Of a stretch of DNA of 64,000 nt, positions 54,081 to 62,075 are shown piece after piece; the stretch's first letter is position 1, and every line of letters starts with the position of its first letter. A program made the position numbers and the translations under genes. The notes beneath the pieces are model-generated. The model worked only from the letters and a program-made list of their open reading frames with translations. It made no database searches and was not told the origin of the DNA. Source of the stretch: Bacteroides sp. 224 (lineage in GTDB: Bacteria; Bacteroidota; Bacteroidia; Bacteroidales; Bacteroidaceae); the NCBI RefSeq assembly GCF_010500995.1, contig NZ_QVMK01000012.1, positions 1 to 64,000 of the forward strand, written 5' to 3'.

Positions 54081-54106
54081 CTTATTCCCTGTTTATTGAT
54101 TGCAAA

Positions 54107-54562
54107 TTAAGCTATTATTTTCATTCCGCCAAGCGTCAGCAGAATGACTGTTAAATAGCGTATGGCCATACCTATAATCACAAAAACATGCACACCTGCT
54201 ACATTTACCCGAAGATAACCCAAACAAATGATGATTACATTCCCAAAGATGGGTACCCAGCAAAATAATCCCATATAGGCTCCTTTACCCAAAAGCCATT
54301 GTTTTATTTTCTCAAAACGTTCGGGTTTTACTCTCGAATGTTTCTCTATCCATTCTTCTTTGCCCAATTTACCTAAGTAATAGTTTACCATAGCTCCCAT
54401 CCATCCACCTAACATGGCAGCAATGAAACAAGCACGATAATCCAATCCGGCTACCACTGCCGCAACTACTACCACATCAGAACTAAACGGAACTAACGTA
54501 GCCGAAATAAAACAAGCAATGAATAATCCTACGTATCCTAACTCAATAAGCGCTTCAACCAT
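54107..54562 (-). CDS. YqaA/DedA-related membrane protein
   Basis: A 151-residue protein of the YqaA branch of the SNARE-associated/DedA family. It has predicted helices at about 8-38, 45-65, 100-120 and 125-148, with the FISATLVPFSSDVVV and GGWMGAMVNYYLGKLG motifs of the family's re-entrant core. DedA-type proteins support membrane potential and lipid flipping; the substrate of this branch is not known. It begins 3 bp after the helicase gene stops. Confidence 0.87.
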   Translation of the reverse strand: MVEALIELGYVGLFIACFISATLVPFSSDVVVVAAVVAGLDYRACFIAAMLGGWMGAMVNYYLGKLGKEEWIEKHSRVKPERFEKIKQWLLGKGAYMGLFCWVPIFGNVIIICLGYLRVNVAGVHVFVIIGMAIRYLTVILLTLGGMKIIA

Positions 54563-54565
54563 TAT

Positions 54566-56731
54566 TTACTTATTGTCTTTTTTAAATTCTCTGACCATCT
54601 CTATTAAAATATCTCCGTACTTCTCGATTGTCTTTTTACCTAAGAATGGAATCATCAGGAGTTCGTCTTCCGTGGTAGGCAATAAATTTACAACACCCAG
54701 AATTGCTTTTTGTTGTATCACCGTATAAACCGGCAATCTGTTTTTGGCAGCTTCTGAGTTCCTCCACTTAACAACTGTTGAATACAAAGCCGGATGCAGA
54801 ATATCTGCCGGCACTTCCACCTTCTCTTTTTCTTTGCTTTTCTCTTTTGATGACTTACGAGAGGTTTCTTTTTTCGGTTTCAGATTCTCATGAGTAGCCA
54901 ATTGTATCTGCACATAAGCTTTTCGTTTTAAGTATCCGGTTACGGAAAAACCTTCTTCTTTTATCGTCAACAATATACCAAACTTTAATCGGATGGCTTC
55001 ATTGAAAGTTCCGAATATCTCTTTCAACTTTTTGTTAGTCTCCTTATTATCGGTATCGGGCATTGCCTTTTCAATAAGCTGATGAAAGACCTCATTTCCT
55101 TTGTCGTAGAAATAAGAAGCTCCGGCCAATATACGTTGCCGCAATTGTTCATTGTTTGCATAGTCGGCAGCCCCTTGAAATAAAGAAGAATATTGGTTCC
55201 TGAAACGAACAGCCACCTGTTCTATATCTTTCTTGAATAGCTCGTAAGCCTCTCTGAATTGTGTTACAAATGTGGGATAAAGCTTATAAATATGTTCATC
55301 GAGCAAACGAATAAGATAAGAAAACTGTTTGTCGATCAAACTATAGTCGAATAATTCGCTAAGCAATTTATAGTAATATTCCCGCTGAAGTTGCTCCAGT
55401 CTGTTGGAATCCGGAATAGTATGTTCTACTTCGCGGGTAAATTCGGTAACCCGATCATCACAAATAATGGCATCTTTTGTAAGAGGAGATTCGAGTACCA
55501 TTCCTTCCAGCGTCTTGCATCGGCTTAATGCCACATACACTTGTCCGTGTGCAAAAGAGGCACTGGCATCAATAATAGCCCGTTCGAAAGTTAACCCCTG
55601 GCTTTTATGAATGGTGATAGCCCACGCTAACCGGATAGGATATTGGGTGAATGTTCCTTCTACTTCTTCTGTAATTTCGCTTGTTTCCTCATTTAAGGTA
55701 TACTTGCTATTGGTCCATTCTTCTTTTTCGAGCAAGAATTCTTCATCTTCTTTCTCCTTTCCGCGAACAATAATTCCTTCGTTAATGATAGCTACTACAA
55801 CGCCTATCTTCCCATTATAATATCGCTTATTTCCATATTTATCGGCAGACGAATCGTTTTTAATAAACATAATCTGGGCACCCGTTTTAAGCGTAAGTTC
55901 AGCTTCGGTAGGGTAAGAAGCCTCCGGAAAATTACCTCCTATCTTAGCTTTAAAGGTATAAGTTTTGCCGGGAAGCATATCCAATTGCCTGTCATTCACA
56001 CGCTGTGCCTGGGCATTATGAGTTGTCAGCCGAATGTATCCATCTTCGGGTTTAGCCTGAAAGTTGGGGATGTATCGTTTGTTTATTTCAATCAGTAAAG
56101 AGGAATCAATATCATTTGCTCTGATTTTATTTAATAACGATAGGAAATAAGAATCACTCTGCCGATATACTTTCTCCAGTTGAATGGTTATATAATCTGT
56201 TTCCTGCAAAGCCTTACTCCCAAAGAAATAAGGAGTAGTATAATAACGATTCAACAAGTTCCATTCCTGATCTTTTATAACCGGAGCAAGCTGCTGCAAG
56301 TCTCCTATCATAAGAAGTTGCACTCCCCCGAATGGCTTGTTACGATCGCGATAACGACGAAGCACGGCATCCATCGAATCTAAAAGATCGGCACGAACCA
56401 TACTAATTTCATCTATAACCAATAGGTCGATACTGCGAATTATATTGATCTTATCTTTACTAAAGCGATAAACGTTTTGCTTGGAAGTATAAATTGCATC
56501 GGGAATATAAGGACCAAAAGAAAGCTGAAAGAAAGAATGCATAGTTACCCCTCCCGCATTGATAGCGGCAATTCCCGTAGGAGCTACTACAATCATACGT
56601 TTAGGCGACTTTTCTTTCAGTTTTTTAAGAAAGGTGGTTTTACCTGTTCCTGCTTTTCCGGTAAGAAAAAGATGAGAATCTGTTCGCTCAATACACTGCC
56701 AAGCAAGTTCTAATTCTGTGTTTACCTGCAT
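54566..56731 (-). CDS. PIF1/RecD-like DNA helicase with HRDC-type C-terminus
   Basis: A 721-residue superfamily 1B helicase. Walker A LTGKAGTGKTTFL (about 24-36), motif Ia APTGIAAINAGG, Walker B LLVIDEISMV, QLAPV and the C-terminal motif AITIHKSQGLTFERAIID give the PIF1/RecD2 class. Residues about 645-715 look like an HRDC/helix-hairpin-helix domain (LLMIPFLGKKTIEKYG), which would add DNA binding. It begins a run with the YqaA-type and patatin genes. A near-copy of its promoter and first codons occurs at 62550-62652. Confidence 0.92.
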   Translation of the reverse strand: MQVNTELELAWQCIERTDSHLFLTGKAGTGKTTFLKKLKEKSPKRMIVVAPTGIAAINAGGVTMHSFFQLSFGPYIPDAIYTSKQNVYRFSKDKINIIRSIDLLVIDEISMVRADLLDSMDAVLRRYRDRNKPFGGVQLLMIGDLQQLAPVIKDQEWNLLNRYYTTPYFFGSKALQETDYITIQLEKVYRQSDSYFLSLLNKIRANDIDSSLLIEINKRYIPNFQAKPEDGYIRLTTHNAQAQRVNDRQLDMLPGKTYTFKAKIGGNFPEASYPTEAELTLKTGAQIMFIKNDSSADKYGNKRYYNGKIGVVVAIINEGIIVRGKEKEDEEFLLEKEEWTNSKYTLNEETSEITEEVEGTFTQYPIRLAWAITIHKSQGLTFERAIIDASASFAHGQVYVALSRCKTLEGMVLESPLTKDAIICDDRVTEFTREVEHTIPDSNRLEQLQREYYYKLLSELFDYSLIDKQFSYLIRLLDEHIYKLYPTFVTQFREAYELFKKDIEQVAVRFRNQYSSLFQGAADYANNEQLRQRILAGASYFYDKGNEVFHQLIEKAMPDTDNKETNKKLKEIFGTFNEAIRLKFGILLTIKEEGFSVTGYLKRKAYVQIQLATHENLKPKKETSRKSSKEKSKEKEKVEVPADILHPALYSTVVKWRNSEAAKNRLPVYTVIQQKAILGVVNLLPTTEDELLMIPFLGKKTIEKYGDILIEMVREFKKDNK

Positions 56732-56809
56732 TTCCTATTTGATGTTTCATGCAAAGGTAGAGGAAATAATTTAAATCGCAATCATATACCTGATTGTACC
56801 AAATAAGAA
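56724..56809. repeat. Direct repeat copy A (helicase promoter and start)
   Basis: This 86-bp segment, holding the helicase start codon, its 20-nt leader and the -7 box TACCTTTG (minus strand, 56752-56759), is repeated at 62566-62652 in the same orientation with about 5 substitutions and a 1-bp indel. Weaker similarity extends about 13 bp further into the coding region. Confidence 0.88.
56752..56759 (-). promoter_or_regulatory. -7 box of the helicase gene
   Basis: TACCTTTG (minus strand), an exact TAnnTTTG match followed by C. In copy B the same box reads TACCTTTA. Confidence 0.65.
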
Positions 56810-56864
56810 ATAACGCTTATAGATTATCTTTTTATTGTACAATTATTTAGTGAACCCTATTTAT

Positions 56865-57104
56865 AAAAAGAGGAAGGCGTAAGACTGTTTACATATTCCA
56901 TTGATGGGTTCTGGACGGACCTGCACTGAAAAAATGAAAACAGCTCACGCCTTTGGATGTATATAGACACACAGAGTGTTATATGACAAACCAAAGGAGA
57001 GCATTTCCGTTATTCTTTCAGTGCAAAATTGAATTGTCCAGATTCATCAATGCAGAATAAGCTAAACGCTTCCTAATATAGGTGCCTCCTTAAATATGGA
57101 GACG
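56865..57104 (-). ncRNA. ssrS: 6S RNA candidate
   Basis: A rod-like RNA of about 240 nt. Nested complementary blocks are, from outside in: 57067-57073 with 56872-56880; 57045-57052 with 56899-56906 (CATTGATG); 57036-57042 with 56910-56916 (TCTGGAC); 57016-57024 with 56923-56931 (GCACTGAAA); then an open internal bubble; then an apical stem CCTTTGG/CCAAAGG (56991-56997 with 56950-56956). The 3' end runs into TTTTT. A -7 box TATATTTG lies at 57108-57115. This long hairpin with a central bubble is the 6S RNA architecture, which mimics an open promoter to sequester RNA polymerase. No ORF is present. Homology itself is untested. Confidence 0.75.
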
Positions 57105-57107
57105 ATG

Positions 57108-57115
57108 CAAATATA
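57108..57115 (-). promoter_or_regulatory. -7 box of the 6S RNA candidate
   Basis: TATATTTG (minus strand), an exact TAnnTTTG match followed by C, immediately upstream of the structured RNA. Confidence 0.65.
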
Positions 57116-57168
57116 AGAATTATTTAGTTCTATCTGATTTTTCGCCTTTATAAAAAGTATTTTATATC

Positions 57169-57675
57169 TTAAATGATATTTGAGAGTTGATCCACACAAA
57201 CCTCAACGCTTTTCTTTAATTCAGGTTCTATAAGCGAAGTAGCACGAATGACAGGTTTATCGTCATCATTATCTGAATTATATTTTAATAAAAAGATATT
57301 GTCTGAGAGGTTATTATCTATAAACAACCATAAGGATTTATATAAGTTATCGTATTGACTAATTGCATAAATTGTTCTGAATCTACTGTACCTTCCAATT
57401 TCACTAGTTATTTTTATGTTCATTCTCAAGTTTGTTCCCCCATCAAATGTTTCCATCCCCCAAATATCAAAATTGCCTCCAATGAAACATCTTCCCATAA
57501 GCAAAAACGTTTTAGAATTTGCACAAAAACAGTTTGCGTAATAAGGTTCATGTTTTTTATGAAACATTTTTTCACATTCACAAACGAAGTCGCTAAATAA
57601 TTTGTCTGTTGTTTTGTAGTAGCCATTGCTCCCAAAATCTGCTGCTTTAAAATAATATTCCTCTTCTAAAATCAT
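57169..57675 (-). CDS. Hypothetical protein in the accessory region
   Basis: A 168-residue acidic soluble protein without signal peptide or membrane segment. It reads as an alpha/beta protein with several Cys (ECEKMF, NCFCANSK, GRCFIGG) and a C-terminal Asp-rich loop (SDNDDDK). No known motif is recognised. It lies 157 bp after the phosphoesterase gene on the same strand, beyond an inverted repeat (57784-57790 / 57805-57811) that could end the operon, so membership is doubtful. Small lone proteins of this kind in variable loci are sometimes immunity proteins; that is speculation. Confidence 0.6.
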   Translation of the reverse strand: MILEEEYYFKAADFGSNGYYKTTDKLFSDFVCECEKMFHKKHEPYYANCFCANSKTFLLMGRCFIGGNFDIWGMETFDGGTNLRMNIKITSEIGRYSRFRTIYAISQYDNLYKSLWLFIDNNLSDNIFLLKYNSDNDDDKPVIRATSLIEPELKKSVEVCVDQLSNII

Positions 57676-57832
57676 AATTATTTATATTGCTATTGTTTAT
57701 TGTTAAGAGTTTAATCTGTTTTTTGAAATATAATTTATACCTCAATCTATTAATATGTTATTATTTCGTCTTTTTATATTTCAGCATTATCAATAGGTTT
57801 AAAAATAATGCCGCAAAATTTTTCTCCAAACC

Positions 57833-58468
57833 TTACTTATTTAACGATTGAATAAGAACATTCTGCAGCTCATCAGTTATAAACAATCTTGGTTTATTCA
57901 CAAATTCATATTTTTCATTCATTATTGCCGAATTTACAAACGTGGTCTTATTTATTGTTTCAACCCCATTTGCAGCATGAATATGCCCGAAAAAATGATA
58001 AAAGGGATTCACTCGTTCTACTGCCTCCAACAATATCCGACAACCGTAATTCATCCCATCATCAAAATCCAAAATACCAAAAGGAGGATTATGAGAAATC
58101 AATACATCGGTATCATTAGGAATTTCCTTCATTATTTCTTCCATACGCCCTTTCTTTAAAATATCTCCCATAAAAAGAGGGACACCCCAAAACCTTAAAC
58201 CCTCAAATTCAATCCCTGAACAACACAAGTAATGGCAATTGTCTGGTAATCCTTCAATTTGCTCGCCATATAAACAATCATCATGATTGCCTGCTACAAA
58301 GATCTTGTGTGCATAATCCAAATCACAAAACCAATTCAAGAAATCTAATATTTCATCATCTGATCCGGAGAATGAAGCATCGTCAGAATGAATAATGATA
58401 TCAGCTTTGGGTAAGTTGGTCAACAACTTATGACTGCCGTGTGTGTCCGAAATATGAAGTATTTGCAT
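57833..58468 (-). CDS. Calcineurin-like phosphoesterase, MPPED-like
   Basis: A 211-residue metallophosphoesterase. The motifs run in order: SDTHGSH (Asp8, His10), IIHSDDASFSG (bridging Asp30), VAGNHDD, ISHNPPFG and FFGHIHA. Spacing resembles class III/MPPED-type cyclic-nucleotide phosphodiesterases more than Mre11-type nucleases. Oddly, the block that usually reads H-S/A-G-D reads HSDD, with Gly replaced by Asp at 29. It starts 8 bp after the MBL gene stops and is the last gene of the WYL operon. Substrate unknown: a nucleotide second messenger, RNA end or phosphoprotein are all possible. Confidence 0.85.
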   Translation of the reverse strand: MQILHISDTHGSHKLLTNLPKADIIIHSDDASFSGSDDEILDFLNWFCDLDYAHKIFVAGNHDDCLYGEQIEGLPDNCHYLCCSGIEFEGLRFWGVPLFMGDILKKGRMEEIMKEIPNDTDVLISHNPPFGILDFDDGMNYGCRILLEAVERVNPFYHFFGHIHAANGVETINKTTFVNSAIMNEKYEFVNKPRLFITDELQNVLIQSLNK

Positions 58469-58476
58469 TTTTTCTT

Positions 58477-59733
58477 CTACAGATTAATAATTGACGACGT
58501 AACTATCCTCTCTTTTAATGCTTCCGGAATATCAAGCGAGTAATAATCATTTTTATCTTCACCATGAATAGGAACAATTCCTTTTGTAGGATTGACTATT
58601 TTACAAACATCACTCAAACATTCTACTGATGCATGTCCGCTCGTATGGAGTTTCTCTATATTGGGAAATTGATTAACAAAGCGAAGATAATTTTCTTTCG
58701 CATATTTGCTTTTTGCTTGAATATACATTCCCCACATAGAGTAAATCAATACAGTATCCTCATCCTTTAATTGTTCTCTCAAAGAATTATAGTATTTAGA
58801 GAATTTTTCTGTAGGACGAACTAACATACAAAAACCTTTATCCTGCATCCAATCATGCAATTTTTTATTATTCTCCCTGAAATCATAGACGCTATCAAAT
58901 CTAAACAATGGAGTTTTTGTTCCTGCCGATTTGGAGAATATTTTCAATATATTCTTCTGATAATTATCGCAGACGAACGGTCTATTATGAACTTTTTTAT
59001 TTGCTGCATAAAAAGTGGCAAGCCGTTCCATGTCGGTAGAAGAACAAAGGACGAACACATTCTTGTATTGGTTCATGATGGAAATGACATCTTTTTGTAA
59101 CTCGTTTTCAGTTTTTACTCGTTCGCCTTGGCGCGACAACATAGTTCCTTCTATGATGAGCATATCAACAGCTCCTTCAATTACTATTTTATTCAGTATC
59201 TTTCTTAGTCCATTGCCGAGATAGCCATGATCACGGAAGTCGCCGGTGTGTAGGATGCGTTTGTTTTCTGCTTCAATCAAGAACATAAAAGACTCGTATG
59301 CCGAGTGGCTAACAAAGTATGGAGTTACTTTAATATCTTTGACTTGTACCGACTTACCCTCTCTCAGAGAAATCATATTTTCCACCTGATCACGGTATGA
59401 TTCAAATCGCTCTTTATCATTTTGGATAAAGCTCAATCGTTTGTATTTCTCAATAACAACTTGCTTAGCAACTTGCCCAATGTATTGAGGGATGATGTTA
59501 GGAACGAAATGAAATAAATCCAAATGATCTCCGTGATAATGAGTATAGAAAATTGCATCAAGATCTTTGGTAAGATTCTTTATGCTTTCTTCACTTGCCA
59601 GTTCATCATTACTTACACCTTCATTGTCGGGCAAGTTTTGACCTAAGTCAATAAATATACGAGTATTTTCGGTGGCAACTTCTGTGATACAACCTCCGAT
59701 TTGGTTGATTCCGCGATGAATGGTTATTTTCAT
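58477..59733 (-). CDS. RNase J-like beta-CASP metallo-beta-lactamase
   Basis: A 418-residue MBL-fold hydrolase. The di-zinc motif THYHGDHLDL gives His65, His67, Asp69 and His70; HSAYES (about 152) and HTGDFR (about 175) follow. A beta-CASP-type insertion ends with the SGHAS motif (about 375) and IPIHGE, the diagnostic C-terminal pair of RNase J/CPSF73-like nucleases. It lacks the C-terminal domain of true RNase J (about 550 residues), so it is not the housekeeping enzyme. Its ATG overlaps the stop of the PD-(D/E)XK gene by 4 bp. Probable role: 5' exonuclease or endonuclease on RNA or DNA within the operon. Confidence 0.87.
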   Translation of the reverse strand: MKITIHRGINQIGGCITEVATENTRIFIDLGQNLPDNEGVSNDELASEESIKNLTKDLDAIFYTHYHGDHLDLFHFVPNIIPQYIGQVAKQVVIEKYKRLSFIQNDKERFESYRDQVENMISLREGKSVQVKDIKVTPYFVSHSAYESFMFLIEAENKRILHTGDFRDHGYLGNGLRKILNKIVIEGAVDMLIIEGTMLSRQGERVKTENELQKDVISIMNQYKNVFVLCSSTDMERLATFYAANKKVHNRPFVCDNYQKNILKIFSKSAGTKTPLFRFDSVYDFRENNKKLHDWMQDKGFCMLVRPTEKFSKYYNSLREQLKDEDTVLIYSMWGMYIQAKSKYAKENYLRFVNQFPNIEKLHTSGHASVECLSDVCKIVNPTKGIVPIHGEDKNDYYSLDIPEALKERIVTSSIINL

Positions 59734-60641
59734 TCACTATAAGGTTTATATGAATATGATATATGATCTTCTGTTCTTAGTTGGTAACTATCATTCATGA
59801 GATTTATTAGATTTATAACATCGTGTAAAATTAAAGGATGTAGTTCATCTGTCAAAAAAACACCTTCAATATGTTTGATTGTTCCATTAAGAAATGCACT
59901 ATAAAGTTTATCAAAATCTCTATATTTTGATTTGCTTGCCTCTTGTGGATAATTTATTCGTCCATTTTTAACATCGTTCATGATATTCACATAATACATC
60001 AATTCTGATATTATTCCAACCATTTTATTACTATCTTTCTTTAGCTCGAAAATGTACAAAGTATCATTTTTTAATGCCCAAATGTCAATTTGACTTTTTC
60101 CTCTTGGCATAATGCTATTCTTTTTACTAATTGATCCGTCAAATACACCAACAGGTAACTGTTGATTAATCACATCGTACTCTATGTGGTTAGTTATATA
60201 ATCTCTTTCAAGAATAGCCTCATCACTTTCTACGTCCACGCTTGCATCATTGCAAGGAAAATTGATGATCCATTTTTCTGTACTTTCTTTGCAATAATCA
60301 AAAGAATATAAAGTTCCATTTTCTACCCATTCTTTATATGTCTCAGCAAATTTCCAAACACGATATAGAAATCTTTTGTAATGCAATTCTTCTTTTTTCT
60401 CACTTAGTGGATCCCAAGAAATAGAAACTTTCTTAATTAAATCAGGTAGACATGCTTTTAAGCAAAGAGCCCATCCTTCAAATGCAGATTCATTAGCTTG
60501 CATATTTGCACAAACACCTTCATCTGATAATTCAATAAAGAGAATTTCGTCTTTAATTTGAAATGAAATAGAAGAGGAAAGAGAGATGTTCCCGTTTTTA
60601 GTAATTTCTCTTAGTTTCTGAACAATTTCATCATTTCTCAT
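59730..60641 (-). CDS. PD-(D/E)XK nuclease-like protein
   Basis: A 303-residue protein. Residues about 180-205 read SQIDIWALKNDTLYIFELKK: Asp186 in one strand, then Glu199-x-Lys201 in the next, the D-(x)n-ExK arrangement of restriction-like nucleases. A helix with EL follows (MVGIISELMYYVNIM), as in this fold. The N-terminal 170 residues and the C-terminal 70 are not recognised and could be target-binding. It lies between the WYL regulator (7-bp gap) and the MBL nuclease (4-bp overlap). The catalytic set looks complete; activity is inferred. Confidence 0.75.
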   Translation of the reverse strand: MRNDEIVQKLREITKNGNISLSSSISFQIKDEILFIELSDEGVCANMQANESAFEGWALCLKACLPDLIKKVSISWDPLSEKKEELHYKRFLYRVWKFAETYKEWVENGTLYSFDYCKESTEKWIINFPCNDASVDVESDEAILERDYITNHIEYDVINQQLPVGVFDGSISKKNSIMPRGKSQIDIWALKNDTLYIFELKKDSNKMVGIISELMYYVNIMNDVKNGRINYPQEASKSKYRDFDKLYSAFLNGTIKHIEGVFLTDELHPLILHDVINLINLMNDSYQLRTEDHISYSYKPYSE

Positions 60642-60648
60642 AATTATT

Positions 60649-61539
60649 TCATTTATAATAAGTTAATACTTTATCTATAGTTTCTTTTAATTGTTTTCTC
60701 ACATAATAAGGGGAAAGTACTTTCGCATATTTCCCCATCGAAAGAATATCTCCATAAAATTTGGAGTTAGGACGGAGTCTGTATGTAAATTCCGACTTAC
60801 CATCTTCGGTTTTTGTTTCTTCTTGGCTTGAATGTAAAGGCAAAGTTCGCAATCGGTCGACTTGTATTCCATAAGCTCTGACAACAATATCCATAATTGG
60901 TATATTCTCATATTGCCCAATGCCATTTTCTTCTAAGTATTCTTTAGGAGAGAAGTCTTCGGGAAAAATGAAGGTTTCTCCCTGTAACTTTACGCTTTTT
61001 ATTCTATCTAAAGCATAAGCCTTAATTATTTCTCCATTAGGGTTTATTCCATAAATATACCAACGCTGCTTGGTCAACTGCAAAAAGTATGGAAGTAGTT
61101 TTACTGCAAACTCATTTTTGCCAAATGGTTGATAGGAAAGTTCAATGATGCAGTTTTCTTTTATAGCTTGCAATAGAGTCTCTAAATGAAATTGAGCCGA
61201 AGGAATCTCATCAGTCACTATCCTATCTTTTATTGATACTGACTGATTTATAGCCGATTGAAGAGCCATAGCATTCCACATCCACCGAGCTATTAAAGTA
61301 CCATTATCATCATCTGAGACTAATTCGTAGCAATTATTTGCATAATCATAGTTAATCAGAACACCTATTTCTAAATCATTGATTGTATTGCGATGTTCTT
61401 GAAATGTACGACGAGACAAAGGATTTCTACCGTCATTAAGAATACTTCTCTCCCATTTCCGACTTAACTCATCAAGCGACATAGGTCTTTCTTTTAGTGT
61501 ATCCACTAACCAAAAATATCGCTTTAGTTTATTCTTCAT
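60649..61539 (-). CDS. WYL-domain transcriptional regulator
   Basis: A 296-residue protein. The N-terminal winged-helix DNA-binding region (about 1-80) contains MSLDELSRKWERS and RRTFQEHRNTI. The WYL domain (about 118-190) includes IIELSYQPFGKNEF, the RWYIYG core and the downstream YALDRIKSVKL. A C-terminal extension follows. WYL regulators commonly repress phage-defence operons and sense nucleic-acid or nucleotide ligands. The ATG at 61539 is chosen because a -7-like TATCTTCG lies at 61562-61569; two earlier in-frame ATG codons fall at or before it. First gene of the operon, downstream of a 23-bp repeat array. Confidence 0.87.
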   Translation of the reverse strand: MKNKLKRYFWLVDTLKERPMSLDELSRKWERSILNDGRNPLSRRTFQEHRNTINDLEIGVLINYDYANNCYELVSDDDNGTLIARWMWNAMALQSAINQSVSIKDRIVTDEIPSAQFHLETLLQAIKENCIIELSYQPFGKNEFAVKLLPYFLQLTKQRWYIYGINPNGEIIKAYALDRIKSVKLQGETFIFPEDFSPKEYLEENGIGQYENIPIMDIVVRAYGIQVDRLRTLPLHSSQEETKTEDGKSEFTYRLRPNSKFYGDILSMGKYAKVLSPYYVRKQLKETIDKVLTYYK

Positions 61540-61561
61540 CTGTTCTTTTCTTAGTATGTTG

Positions 61562-61569
61562 CGAAGATA
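61562..61569 (-). promoter_or_regulatory. Probable -7 box of the WYL operon
   Basis: TATCTTCG (minus strand) has one mismatch to TAnnTTTG and lies 22 bp before the ATG at 61539. Confidence 0.45.
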
Positions 61570-61630
61570 CGACATTACGTGGGCAAAAAACGTGTGCAAC
61601 GAAAAGATTATGAGAATATAATAAAAGGAG

Positions 61631-61667
61631 TTGCTCCACTATATACTTTTACCGTTTCAACCTATAT
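61631..61667. repeat. Array leader, copy 1 (also at 62876-62912)
   Basis: This 37-bp segment recurs at 62876-62912 with two substitutions. It comprises 8 bp of leader, one 23-bp unit and the first 6 bp of the next. Confidence 0.85.
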
Positions 61668-61845
61668 GCCTTTACCCTCTCAACCTACACACCTTGGCAC
61701 TCTGTAGGCATATATTCACAAGATACAAAGGTATATACCTAAGCAGTCTGTAAGTGTACACCTTTGCAACCATTAGGTGTACACTTAAGCGACCCTTAGG
61801 TATATACCTTTGCAACCATTAAGTATACACTTAAGCAATCCTTAC
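61639..61845. repeat. Tandem array of nine 23-bp palindromic units
   Basis: Units start every 23 bp from 61639 to 61823. The last five carry 8-bp palindromes extended to ARGTRTAYACYT (for example AGGTATATACCT and AGGTGTACACTT), separated by a TTTGCAACCATT- or TAAGCAATCCTT-like spacer. The first units are more degenerate. A further 14-bp perfect palindrome AGGTACGCGTACCT lies at 61865-61878, close to the same register. The array sits directly upstream of the WYL operon. Confidence 0.85.
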
Positions 61846-61864
61846 AAATACATCTATATAAATA

Positions 61865-61878
61865 AGGTACGCGTACCT
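61865..61878. promoter_or_regulatory. 14-bp perfect palindrome AGGTACGCGTACCT
   Basis: An isolated perfect palindrome resembling the cores of the adjacent array and spaced about two units from the last one. Possible operator. Confidence 0.45.
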
Positions 61879-61941
61879 ATATTTATAGTCACTTTATTGG
61901 GGTTTAAAGGGATTATAGCTTTAGAAATCCTGAAGTAACCG

Positions 61942-62011
61942 GGGCTATACTGATAACTTCCTTCAACTTCTTCTCTGCTGAGTATAAATAGCCCGGGATA
62001 GACCCTATCCC
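61942..62011. other. Paired hairpins between the WYL gene and the 62076 gene
   Basis: GGGCTATACT (61942-61951) pairs with an interrupted AGTA....TAGCCC ending at 61994; it is followed by GGGATA/TATCCC (61995-62000 with 62006-62011). No T-run follows, so they may be 3' untranslated structures of the 62076 gene. Confidence 0.4.
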
Positions 62012-62075
62012 TTCTAAGAACCCAGAAATAGATTTATTTCAGGGGTGAATTATTATTTTTTCTATGTTACACTTT

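Noticed and set aside
56865..57104. RNase P RNA, tmRNA or SRP RNA instead of 6S RNA
   Set aside because: No RNase P core motifs, no tRNA-like ends or tag frame, and far too long and symmetrical for SRP RNA.
58477..59733. Housekeeping RNase J
   Set aside because: The protein is about 130 residues too short, lacks the C-terminal domain and is translationally coupled to an accessory nuclease gene.
61639..61845. CRISPR array
   Set aside because: Units are contiguous 22-23 bp palindromes without unique spacers of constant length, there is no leader or cas gene, and four other arrays have unrelated sequence.
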